This document shows positions 35,652 through 43,520 of a stretch of 64,000 nucleotides of DNA, piece by piece. How positions within the stretch are numbered: position 1 is the first letter of the stretch; each line of letters opens with the position of its first letter. The stretch comes from Streptomyces sedi (GTDB taxonomy: Bacteria; Actinomycetota; Actinomycetes; Streptomycetales; Streptomycetaceae), in assembly GCF_006335015.1 (NCBI RefSeq), contig NZ_VDGT01000016.1, positions 81,526 to 145,525 on the forward strand, given 5' to 3'. The position numbers and the translations under genes were made by a program. Below the pieces are notes generated by a model, which worked only from the letters and a program-made list of their open reading frames with translations, had not been told where the DNA came from and did not search any database.

Positions 35652-36137
35652 TCACCGTCGGAGCGCGGGGAGGCCCTCAGGGCTGGGTGGAGACTGGTTG
35701 GTGCCGCGCCGGTAGGTGTAGAGGATGAACCCCTCGTGGAACGTGCCCACCTTGTCGTAGAGCGCGCGGGCCGGGGCGTCTTCCAGCGTGTTCCAGTAAA
35801 GGCTGGGGGTGCCGTGCTCCTTGGCATCCCGGGCCACCCAGTCGATCATCGCCGTCGCGACGCCCTGCCTCCTGACTTCCGCGTCCACGAACAGGTCCGC
35901 CAGATAGCACTTCCCGGAGTACCAGACGCTGGCATGGAACAGGTAGTGCGCGATGCCGATGATCCTGCCGTCCAGTCGGGCGGCGATCCCGCGTATCCGC
36001 TCGTCGTCGAGCAGCCGTCGCCAGGTCCGTTCGTAGCTCTCGTCGCCGCGTTCGACATCGAAGTAGGCGTCTTTCCCGCGGGCCAGATCTTCCCAGCGGG
36101 TACGGTCGGACTCGGTCAGGAAGTTGATCTCCACCAT
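35652..36137 (-). CDS. GNAT family N-acetyltransferase
   Basis: 161 residues from the ATG at 36137 (MVEINFLTESDR). The acetyl-CoA segment YLADLFVDAEVRRQGVATAM with VRRQGVA (R/Q-x-x-G-x-A) and LYWNTLEDAPARALYDKVGT is standard GNAT. Acceptor unknown. The open frame continues to 36269; the stretch from a GTG at 36242 (VSDDYERVEALACSML) has coding-like composition, so either the real start is upstream or it is the remnant of another gene. Confidence 0.87.
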   Translation of the reverse strand: MVEINFLTESDRTRWEDLARGKDAYFDVERGDESYERTWRRLLDDERIRGIAARLDGRIIGIAHYLFHASVWYSGKCYLADLFVDAEVRRQGVATAMIDWVARDAKEHGTPSLYWNTLEDAPARALYDKVGTFHEGFILYTYRRGTNQSPPSPEGLPALRR

Positions 36138-36368
36138 GGCGCCCATCCTGCCCGCGAACGGGCCCGCGCTATGCGCGTGGGGTCGAGCCCTCCCCAGCAT
36201 CGAGCAGGCGAGCGCCTCCACGCGCTCGTAGTCGTCGCTCACCAGCCTCGACTCTTTCCGCCACGTCACCGGCGTCCTTCGCCGTGTCGCACGAGCGAAC
36301 CCCTGCGAAACGGACCTGCTTTCGTGACGCGCGGACGCGGACCCGAACGCGCGCCGACTCCGCGAGGT

Positions 36369-37148
36369 CTACCGCTGGTCGAACCGGCGTCGGGTCTCGT
36401 GGTCGGCCGGCAGGAACGTCTCCAGATGCAGCCCCTCCAAGGCGGCATCGGAGGCGGTGCTGAGGGTGGCGGAGGTGCTGAAGAAACGGAGCGGGTCGCC
36501 GTCGACATCGATTTCGAGAGTGACCACCGGCCCCGAGAGGGGAGTCGAGACATCGGGTTCGCCGAGGTATCCGGCGATTTCCGTGGCAAGCTCGTGGTGG
36601 CGCTGATCATGGGTGCGCTCGGCACGGTGACCCACCTGCTGCCGCAGATGGCTGCCCCACTCCGCGAGGTTGCCGATCCTGCGGGCCAGCCCGTCCGGAT
36701 GGAGGCAGACCCGGACCACGTTGATCGGCGGCTCCAGCAACTCCGGCGCACAACCGGTCAGCAGCTGATCAACGGCGGCGTTGGCGTCGACGATGTCCCA
36801 GTGATCGTCCAACAGGAGTGCGGGGTACGGCAGATGGGCGTCGAGGAGCCGGCGCAGACCGTCCATCACCACCGCGATCGACGCGTCGTCCCATGCGCGA
36901 TCCTGGTAGCGCGGTGCGTAGCCGGCGGCCAACAGGAGCCGGTTGCGATCCCGCAGCGGCACATCCAGGTTGTCGGAGAGACGCATGAGCATCTCTGGCG
37001 TCGGGTGCGCCTTGCCGGTCTCCACCCGGCTCAGGTGCCGGGTGGAGACCCGCGACCGGTTGGACAGCTCCTGCTGGCTGAACCGGCGTCGTTCTCGCCA
37101 GGTCCGCAACAGCGTGCCGACCGGCAGGACTTCGACCGCGACGCTCAT
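36369..37148 (-). CDS. XRE-family regulator with MmyB-like ligand domain
   Basis: 259 residues. HTH at about residues 10-65 (LLRTWRERRRFSQQELSNRS, VSTRHLSRVETGKAHPTPEM), then the MmyB/MLTR PAS-like domain: LLLAAGYAPRYQDRAW, LLDAHLPYPALLLDDHWDIV, and NLAEWGSHLRQQVGHRAERT. These bind fatty-acid or hydrophobic ligands. Divergent from the SnoaL-like gene 114 bp away, which it may regulate. Confidence 0.92.
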   Translation of the reverse strand: MSVAVEVLPVGTLLRTWRERRRFSQQELSNRSRVSTRHLSRVETGKAHPTPEMLMRLSDNLDVPLRDRNRLLLAAGYAPRYQDRAWDDASIAVVMDGLRRLLDAHLPYPALLLDDHWDIVDANAAVDQLLTGCAPELLEPPINVVRVCLHPDGLARRIGNLAEWGSHLRQQVGHRAERTHDQRHHELATEIAGYLGEPDVSTPLSGPVVTLEIDVDGDPLRFFSTSATLSTASDAALEGLHLETFLPADHETRRRFDQR

Positions 37149-37262
37149 GCCCACGAGTCTAAGGGTCCGTATCCGGGTGGCCATGACCTGTGAAGTCATG
37201 GATCTGCCGACCGGGCCCGGGCCAGGATGCTGGCATCCGAGCGAGATGAACGGGAGAAAACG

Positions 37263-37616
37263 ATGACGAAGGCTGTCGTTCAGCAGTACCTGGCCACCTG
37301 GAACGCGACCGGCGACGAGCGGGCGACGTTGCTCTCCAAGCACTGGTCGCCCCAGGCGACCTACACCGATCCGCTGGCGGAGGTCTCTGGCCACGAGGGG
37401 ATCACGGCGGTCGTCGACGGCGTCCGGGCGCGGTTTCCCGGATTCGTGTTCACCGAGGTCGGTGAGGCCGACGCCCACCATCGCCTGGTGCGTTTCCGCT
37501 GGGGCCTGGGCCCGGAGGGAGCCGAGCCGCTGGTGATCGGATTCGACGTGCTGGTGCTGGACGAGTCGGGCCGGATCCAGGACGTGCACGGCTTCCTGGA
37601 CAAGGTGCCGGCATGA
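37263..37616 (+). CDS. SnoaL-like (NTF2-fold) protein
   Basis: 117 residues. VVQQYLATWNATGDERATLL, WSPQATYTDPLAEVSGHEGI and VLVLDESGRIQDVHGFLDKV show the small cone-shaped SnoaL/NTF2 fold. Related proteins are cyclases, isomerases or ligand binders; role unknown. ATG at 37263 follows GGGAG. Its stop overlaps the ATG of a decayed DUF1330 gene, so the pair was once a coupled operon next to the MmyB-type regulator. Confidence 0.87.
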   Translation: MTKAVVQQYLATWNATGDERATLLSKHWSPQATYTDPLAEVSGHEGITAVVDGVRARFPGFVFTEVGEADAHHRLVRFRWGLGPEGAEPLVIGFDVLVLDESGRIQDVHGFLDKVPA

Positions 37617-37815
37617 CGGCGCCTCGCGCGTAGGCGATCGCTTACCTGAAGGACGCCGAGGCCGGCCGGGAAAACGCGGAGTACGTCGAGCGGATCGAGC
37701 CCACGTTGGCACTGCACGGCGGCCCGCCACCTCGTGCACGGCGGGCAGCTCGTCGGGCATGAGGAACCTGGGACGGCGGCATCGTGATGCCGGAGTTCCC
37801 CGACAGGATTCCGCA
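37613..37815 (+). pseudogene. Decayed DUF1330 family gene
   Basis: Starting from an ATG that overlaps the SnoaL stop, the frame meets TAG at 37631 and then continues AIAYLKDAEAGRENAEYVER, IEPTLALHGG; a one-base slip gives GRHLVHGGQLVGHEEPGT, and another slip gives IVMPEFPDR. Read together these are consecutive blocks of a DUF1330 protein (family pattern YAIAYLR..EYLRRIDATLAPYGGRFLVHGG..VVIEFPDR). One stop, two frameshifts and loss of the C-terminus make it non-functional. Confidence 0.75.
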
Positions 37816-38421
37816 GGCGTTCCCTCATCAGGACGCCCCCGCCAGTAGGGGGTCCAGTAGGGGTGGATGGCCTCCCGGACGGCCGCGGAGGCCCCGGACG
37901 TCATCGTCGTGGGCGAGCGTGCTGAGCAGTTCGCGCGGGAAGAGCAGACACGTCCGGTCGCGCCAGCCGTGCCTCTCCCCGCCGAACCGATCACTCACCG
38001 TCGAAGTGTGCAACGCGGCCACCATGGAGCCCCACCGCCGGAAGAACTCGCCGTCGCGCTGGGCCCACTGGCGCCGCAGCGCCAGCAGCGCTTCCGAGAC
38101 GTGCGGAACCTCGGGGGTCCGCACACCCGCCCGCAGAGGCGGCTGGCGACTCGACGGACGCGGAGGCCCCGGACGTGCACCGGGATGCCCCGTTCCTCGG
38201 TGCGTTTTCACCGCCGCCGTGCGCAACCGGCAAACACGCTGGTCCGGCTCATGGCCCTCCCAACGGTGCCGGCGGGCCACCGACTCGACGCTCCCTCTGC
38301 TGTGGCGAACGCGGCGAAACCCACGTGTGAGCCCGCGAGTTCGCGCCTACGCTGGCGACCATGACCCGGCCGACTCGTGACCACGCGCCGTTGCACACCA
38401 CGACGAACGAGGACCACGAAC
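37816..38421. other. Gene-poor stretch with possible gene remnant
   Basis: About 600 bp between the DUF1330 remnant and the acetyltransferase gene. A minus-strand frame at about 37828-38110 reads ALLALRRQWAQRDGEFFRRW and GERHGWRDRTCLLFPRELLS, which looks protein-like, but its upstream part is low-complexity, no start is convincing, and another frame continues as VREAIHPYWTPYWRG, suggesting a frameshifted fragment. Not assigned to any family. Confidence 0.35.
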
Positions 38422-38991
38422 GTGACCCGTGTCATCCGTGACTACACCCCCGCGGACGAGACCTCATGGCTCCGCTGCCGGGTGCTCTCCTTCCTCGACA
38501 CCCCCTACTTCGACGACGTTGATCAGACGAAGCCCCAGATTCCCCCGCCAGGCTTCGAGCTGGTCGCCACGGACGATTCCGGGGCCGTGCTCGGCGCCAT
38601 GGACGTCACCGTCGACGACGGCCTGGCCACCATCGACACGGTCGCCGTCCACCCCGACCACCAGCACCGAGGACACGGCCGGGCCCTCCTCGCGGAGGCC
38701 CGGGCCCGCGCCCGCGCCCTGGGCCTGAACGCGCTCGACGCCTGGACGCGGGACCACCCCGACACCCTGCGCTGGTATCGAGCCATGGGCTTCACCGAGA
38801 GCAGCCACTACCTGCACGTCTACGCGCACCACTACACCGAGCCCGGCGAGGCGGACCGAGCCGTGCGAAGCCGGCTCCCGGGGCTGAGGCCGATGGCCGC
38901 CTTTCTGCACGCCGACCTCGAAGAGGAAGAGCGGTTGAGGGCGGAGTTCTCACGCGTCCACGTCTGCCGCCGCTTCACCCTGCCCCTGTGA
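38422..38991 (+). CDS. GNAT family N-acetyltransferase
   Basis: 189 residues from the GTG at 38422 (VTRVIRDYTPADETSWLRCR). The acetyl-CoA motif VAVHPDHQHRGHGRALLAEA (Q/R-x-x-G-x-G/A) and DTLRWYRAMGFTESSHYLHV are clear. The C-terminal 50 residues (LRPMAAFLHADLEEEERLRA) extend beyond the core. GAGG precedes the start by nine bases. Acceptor unknown. Confidence 0.88.
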   Translation: MTRVIRDYTPADETSWLRCRVLSFLDTPYFDDVDQTKPQIPPPGFELVATDDSGAVLGAMDVTVDDGLATIDTVAVHPDHQHRGHGRALLAEARARARALGLNALDAWTRDHPDTLRWYRAMGFTESSHYLHVYAHHYTEPGEADRAVRSRLPGLRPMAAFLHADLEEEERLRAEFSRVHVCRRFTLPL

Positions 38992-39136
38992 CGAGGCATC
39001 ACCTCGGTCCGCTGGCGCCATCGGTCCGCTGGCGCCACCGGGACTTCCGTCCACGTCCGTGGACGCACGCTGTCGCCTACGATGACCCCCACCCGGTGGC
39101 GCCCACCGCCGACCACGCAGTGAGGGGGACACCCGC

Positions 39137-40840
39137 GTGACGGAACCAGGGGCCGGTCCGACGCCCGACCCAACGTCCGGTCCGACGCCCGACGACCAGG
39201 TCCGGCCGCTCCAGCCGCAGGACCCGCGCGAGGTCGCCGGCCACGTCCTCCACGGCCGCCTCGGTACCGGCGGCATGGGCACCGTCTACCTCTCCACCGC
39301 CCCGGACGGCCGCCCGGTCGCGCTCAAGCTGGTGCACACCCAGCTCGCCGAGGACCCGCTCTTCCGGCGGCGGTTCGAGCACGAGGTCAAGGCGGCCCGG
39401 CGGGTGCACGGCCGGTTCCTGGTCCCGCTCGTCGCCAGCGACACCGACGCCGCCGTGCCCTGGCTGGCCACGGAGTACGTGCCGGGCCCCTCGTTGCTGG
39501 CGGCTGTGGCCTCGCACGGTCCGCTGCCGCCGGACGCGGTGGTCCAGCTGATCGCCGCGGTCGCCGACGCGTTGGCGACCATCCACGCGGCCGAGGTCGT
39601 CCACCGCGACCTCAAGCCGGGCAATGTGCTGCTGGCCGCCGACGGGCCGGCCGTCATCGACTTCGGCATCGCGCGGGCCGCCGACGCCACCTCGCTGACC
39701 AGCGCCGAGTCCCGCGTCGGCACCCCGGCGTTCATGGCGCCGGAACAGATCGTGGGCCACGGCTCGGTGACGGCTGCGGTGGACGTGTTCGCGCTGGGCC
39801 TGACCGCCGCGTTCGCCGCCGCCGGCAGCCACCCGTTCGGCGAGGGTGCCACCCCCGCGCTCCTCTACCGGATCATCAACGAGGAACCCGATCTGGCCGG
39901 CTGCCCGCCCGAGTTGCGCGACCTGCTCGGCGCCTGCCTGGCCAAGGACGCCGACGACCGCCCGGACCCGGCCTCCCTCGTCGAGTCCTGCCGGGAGCTG
40001 GCCGGGACGATGGGCCTGGCGGACCACCTCCCCGGCGACGGCTGGCTCCCCACCCACCTGGTCACCCCGGGCCCGCCGGCCACGCCGGCACCCGCTCTGC
40101 CGCCGCTCGTTCCGCCGCGGATCATGTCCGCGCCGGTCCCCGGGCCGCTCACCACCGCCCCGCCGCACCGGCCGGCCCCCCGGCCGGGCGGCCCCGGCAA
40201 CGGCGCCCGCCGAGCCACCCTCGCGGCCGTGGGCACCGTGGCCGCCGCGGCGCTGGCCGTCGTCCTGATCGCTGTCCTCTCCAGCGGCGGCGGCTCCGAC
40301 GACGAGCACGCCGACGACGCCGCGCCTGGCGACCAGCGGACGTCCTCCTCGCGCACGCCCCGGACGCCGGACCCGGAACCCTCCGCCGCGGACGAGCCCA
40401 CCCTGCCCGAACCGGAGCCGGAACCGGAGCCCGAACCCGACCCCACCACGGAGGAGGCGGTCGAGGAGCCGCCTCCCACCGGGGACACGCACGACGCCCC
40501 GGACAACACCTCGGCCAGCATCGAGATCCTCAGTTTCGTCACGCTCTACGACGACTCCTGCGCCTGCGAGGTGGGATACGCCGAGATCGGGGTGGACGGC
40601 GTCGACGCGGACTCCTGGGTCGTCGTGGACTGGTATGTGGACGGCGCCTTCCAGGACGTCCGGATCTCCGACGACCTGGCCGGACCGAGCGCATTCATCG
40701 CCCTTGAGTACGCCTATCCGACCGACGACTGTTTTCTGACCTACTCCGTCGAGGCCACCCTCTACCCCTCCGACACGCCCCTCTCCACCACAGCCGATTA
40801 CAGCGGCTGCGCGGACTTTCCGCCTCCTCTCCTGGACTAG
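39137..40840 (+). CDS. Membrane serine/threonine protein kinase
   Basis: 567 residues. Hanks-type kinase: G-loop GRLGTGGMGTVYLS, VALKLVH, catalytic VHRDLKPGNVLLA, VIDFGIARA and VGTPAFMAPEQI, all intact, so active. A Pro-rich juxtamembrane stretch leads to one membrane helix (about residues 356-378), an acidic linker with five Glu-Pro repeats, and an extracellular 105-residue domain (ILSFVTLYDDSCACEVGYAE, YPTDDCFLTYSVEATLYP) with four Cys likely forming disulfides. That outer domain is not PASTA and is probably a sensor. GTG at 39137 with GAGGGGG upstream. Same direction as the NTPase-receptor operon downstream. Confidence 0.93.
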   Translation: MTEPGAGPTPDPTSGPTPDDQVRPLQPQDPREVAGHVLHGRLGTGGMGTVYLSTAPDGRPVALKLVHTQLAEDPLFRRRFEHEVKAARRVHGRFLVPLVASDTDAAVPWLATEYVPGPSLLAAVASHGPLPPDAVVQLIAAVADALATIHAAEVVHRDLKPGNVLLAADGPAVIDFGIARAADATSLTSAESRVGTPAFMAPEQIVGHGSVTAAVDVFALGLTAAFAAAGSHPFGEGATPALLYRIINEEPDLAGCPPELRDLLGACLAKDADDRPDPASLVESCRELAGTMGLADHLPGDGWLPTHLVTPGPPATPAPALPPLVPPRIMSAPVPGPLTTAPPHRPAPRPGGPGNGARRATLAAVGTVAAAALAVVLIAVLSSGGGSDDEHADDAAPGDQRTSSSRTPRTPDPEPSAADEPTLPEPEPEPEPEPDPTTEEAVEEPPPTGDTHDAPDNTSASIEILSFVTLYDDSCACEVGYAEIGVDGVDADSWVVVDWYVDGAFQDVRISDDLAGPSAFIALEYAYPTDDCFLTYSVEATLYPSDTPLSTTADYSGCADFPPPLLD

Positions 40841-41375
40841 GCCGTCTCGTTTGGATCTTCGCGGGACTCCCCACGCGGACCGGATGAACATGACCGCGAG
40901 GGGAAGTGCGGCGAGGAAAGGGCGAGGAGATGCGGTCGCGGTTCTCGTCGTGGCGGATCGCGAGACCGCGCCAGTGTCTGTCGCGGCTGGCGGCATCCTT
41001 CGGCGGAGTCGCGTCGCGTGCCGGTCTCGCGCTCAACGGCGGGGCCCGCCGCCTCGGTCTGCCGCGACGCGGGCGGTGGGTGTTCTGGTCCGCCGGAACG
41101 GTGCCGCGGCCGGATGACACGTCCGCGCGCGCCCCTCGCGATCTTCGCGGGGCCGCTCGACGGCCGGGCCCGCGGCGAGCAGAGGCGATGCGACCGCGAC
41201 CGCACGACCCCGGGCCGCATTCCACCGTAGCGACGGCGCCTCACCCGCACCTTTCGCAACGGATTTCCCACCGGTCCCCGCTATTCCCTTTCACGTCCGA
41301 GGACTTCTCCGGGACCCGACCCGGACAACATGGGAAACACTAGGATGCCTTCGGGGGCACGCGGCGAGGGGGAGA
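40841..41375. other. 535-bp gap with candidate promoter of the NTPase operon
   Basis: No gene is supported here: open frames on both strands are Arg/Pro/Gly-rich shadows. The last part is AT-richer (ATTCCCTTTCACG, AACATGGGAAACAC) and holds TAGGAT at 41341-41346, a good Streptomyces -10 hexamer, 30 bp before the GTG start and followed by GAGGGGGAGA as ribosome site. A clear -35 is not seen. Confidence 0.4.
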
Positions 41376-43520
41376 GTGGTGAACGCGCGATCGAATTCTC
41401 CGGATGGTTTATCGGAACCTCTGTACGGCCTCACACCCCTGACCGGGCTGCTGGTGCCCCGCATGGTCCTCGGAAACGACCATCCCGAGGCGCCGCGCGG
41501 TAAGCCGGTCCCCGGTCCGGTCGTCCAACTGCTGGGAGGCCGGCTCAGCGGCAAGAGTGCCGTACTCCGCGACCTGGAGGCCCAGTACACCGGGCGCACG
41601 CCGACGGCCTCGGTGGACCTGGCCCATCCGGGCTTCGGTCAGCCTGGGCTCGCCGACGTCAGAGCGCATGTCGGCAGCACCGGTTCCCTGGTGACCCATC
41701 TGCTCTTCCTGCTGGCGGCACGGCTGGGCGCCGACGTCCCCGGTATGCACCGCATCGAGTTCCCCCGTCTGTCGCTCGGCCTGTTGATGGCGACCGCCTG
41801 GCGCCCCCTCCGCTCCGACGCGTCGGGGGAGGACGAGGAGGGCGGTGAAGGGGACGAGGGCGAGGAGGGTGTGCTGCCCGCCGACTACCGCAGGGAACTG
41901 GAGCGCCTGGGCACGTGGCTGGAGCAGATGCAGCCGAACGCCTCACGGCGCGAGCGCAGGCGGCGTTTCGCCGCCCTCTTCGACGTGCTGGTCACCCATC
42001 TGGGAGCCGTGACCGGGCTGCCCGAGGGGATCTCCGGCCTCGTCGTCGACACCGCCAGGCCGCTGCTGGAGTCCACGGGGCTGGACGAGGCACCGTTCTC
42101 CTGGTGGGGCGCGCGGATGCGCCGCAGGGGCGTCCACCACAGCAGCAACCTCTGGCTCCTGATCGCCTTCCACGCGCAGTTCCGCGACGAGGACACCAGG
42201 ATCGACGCCGAGGAGGACCTGGTCGCGGCCTTCCTCGACGACATCGACGCCTACTACACCAGAAAGCGGCTGGGCAACGGCGCGAAGCGGCCGTTGATCC
42301 TGCTGGACAACGTCCACGCCGAGCCGGGACGCGCCCTCCTCCGGCTCCTGCTCCCGCACTACGACGTGGTCACCACGCGTCCCGTCGTCGTGGCCACCCA
42401 GCTCGACGACGGGCGGGAGCCTCGGCCCGGCCCGCTGGCGCTGCTCGGCCAGGGCTGGCCGGACGGCGGGGCGGTGCGGCTGGCCCTGCCGCCCCTGTCC
42501 CAGAAGAACATCCGCGCCATGCTCACCGGGCGCGGCCTGCCCGCCTCCCTCCAGTGGCCGGTGGCGCGGTTCAGCGCGGGGCGGGCCGGATGCGTGCGCC
42601 ATCTGGTGGACGCGGCGAGGGGCGAGCACGGCCTTTCGCCGGCCCCGGGGACGACCGGCGACGCCGGGTCGTATGCGGACGAGTTGCTGCTGCGCCTGCT
42701 TCCGGAGGCGCACACGCGCGAGGACCTGACGCTGCTGGCCCCCGCCCTGGATGCCAGGGCGGCCCACAGGCTCTGGCGCGCCAGGACCCCGCCGCGCGTC
42801 CGGACGCCGTTGGAGGCGGAGGCGCGTTTCGTCGCGCTGAGCAGGGAGTTGGCCGCCGCCCACTGGCACCAACGCCCCTGGCCCTGGCCCTCGGGGGAAC
42901 TCGTCGAGGGCCGCGCGCCGTTCGTGGCGGACCAGGGGCTGCGGGCCCTGTTGCTGCACCGCCTGACGGCGTCGGCATCGGCGTCGGAGGAGGCGGCCGA
43001 TCGGTGGACCCACACGCATCTGTTCCTGCGGTCGTTGTACAACCGCGGGGAGCTGCCGCCGGGCGCGGCGGAGCACAGCGTGCCGTACCTCCACCACACG
43101 CTCGCCCTGAACGATCTGGCCAGTGTCGTGCGCTGTCTGCACCACCGGCTGACCAGGAGCGGCCCCGAGGAGTGGCTCGCCGCCGTCAACGCGATCTGCG
43201 CGGCGCCGAGGCCGCCCGCCGGGGTGGTGCCGGTGACCGACGACGGCCTGGGATGCCCCTCCTGCGAGACCGTGCACCACCGGGAGGCGCACGACATGGT
43301 CCGACGCCTGGTGATCTACGTCTGGCGGCACAGCGGCCCGCTCGCGCCGGTGCCCACTGCCGACGAACTGCCCGACACGTTCCACCACGTCTCGGTGCAA
43401 CTGCACTCCCACAACAGAGAGCGGGGCGTCATCGAGGCCCTCGCCAGGGTCTGGTACGGCGCGCTGAGAAGGGGAGTTCAGGCGCCCCACCTGCCGCCAC
43501 CGAGAGGAGTCGAACCGTGA
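41376..43520 (+). CDS. P-loop NTPase (STAND-like) with TTA leucine codon
   Basis: 714 residues, soluble. Walker A GGRLSGKS is at residues 54-61 and a Walker-B-like LILLDN near 305; an acidic insert lies around residues 150-168, and the rest is alpha-helical, ending with a CPSC...HH pair near residue 630 that could bind zinc. Not assignable to a named family, but the plan resembles signal-transducing NTPases. Codon 12 is TTA (41409-41411), decoded only by the bldA tRNA in Streptomyces, so translation should depend on developmental stage. Start is GTG at 41376 or 41379. The stop overlaps the next gene's GTG, so NTPase and receptor-like protein are coupled. Confidence 0.75.
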   Translation: MVNARSNSPDGLSEPLYGLTPLTGLLVPRMVLGNDHPEAPRGKPVPGPVVQLLGGRLSGKSAVLRDLEAQYTGRTPTASVDLAHPGFGQPGLADVRAHVGSTGSLVTHLLFLLAARLGADVPGMHRIEFPRLSLGLLMATAWRPLRSDASGEDEEGGEGDEGEEGVLPADYRRELERLGTWLEQMQPNASRRERRRRFAALFDVLVTHLGAVTGLPEGISGLVVDTARPLLESTGLDEAPFSWWGARMRRRGVHHSSNLWLLIAFHAQFRDEDTRIDAEEDLVAAFLDDIDAYYTRKRLGNGAKRPLILLDNVHAEPGRALLRLLLPHYDVVTTRPVVVATQLDDGREPRPGPLALLGQGWPDGGAVRLALPPLSQKNIRAMLTGRGLPASLQWPVARFSAGRAGCVRHLVDAARGEHGLSPAPGTTGDAGSYADELLLRLLPEAHTREDLTLLAPALDARAAHRLWRARTPPRVRTPLEAEARFVALSRELAAAHWHQRPWPWPSGELVEGRAPFVADQGLRALLLHRLTASASASEEAADRWTHTHLFLRSLYNRGELPPGAAEHSVPYLHHTLALNDLASVVRCLHHRLTRSGPEEWLAAVNAICAAPRPPAGVVPVTDDGLGCPSCETVHHREAHDMVRRLVIYVWRHSGPLAPVPTADELPDTFHHVSVQLHSHNRERGVIEALARVWYGALRRGVQAPHLPPPRGVEP

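Noticed and set aside
37828..38280. Minus-strand open frame of 150 residues
   Set aside because: Its last third looks protein-like, but the start is low-complexity and the frame seems broken; kept only as a possible remnant.
40906..41343. 145-residue open frame in the gap before the NTPase gene
   Set aside because: Arg/Pro/His-rich, no ribosome site, no recognisable motif, and it runs through the likely promoter.
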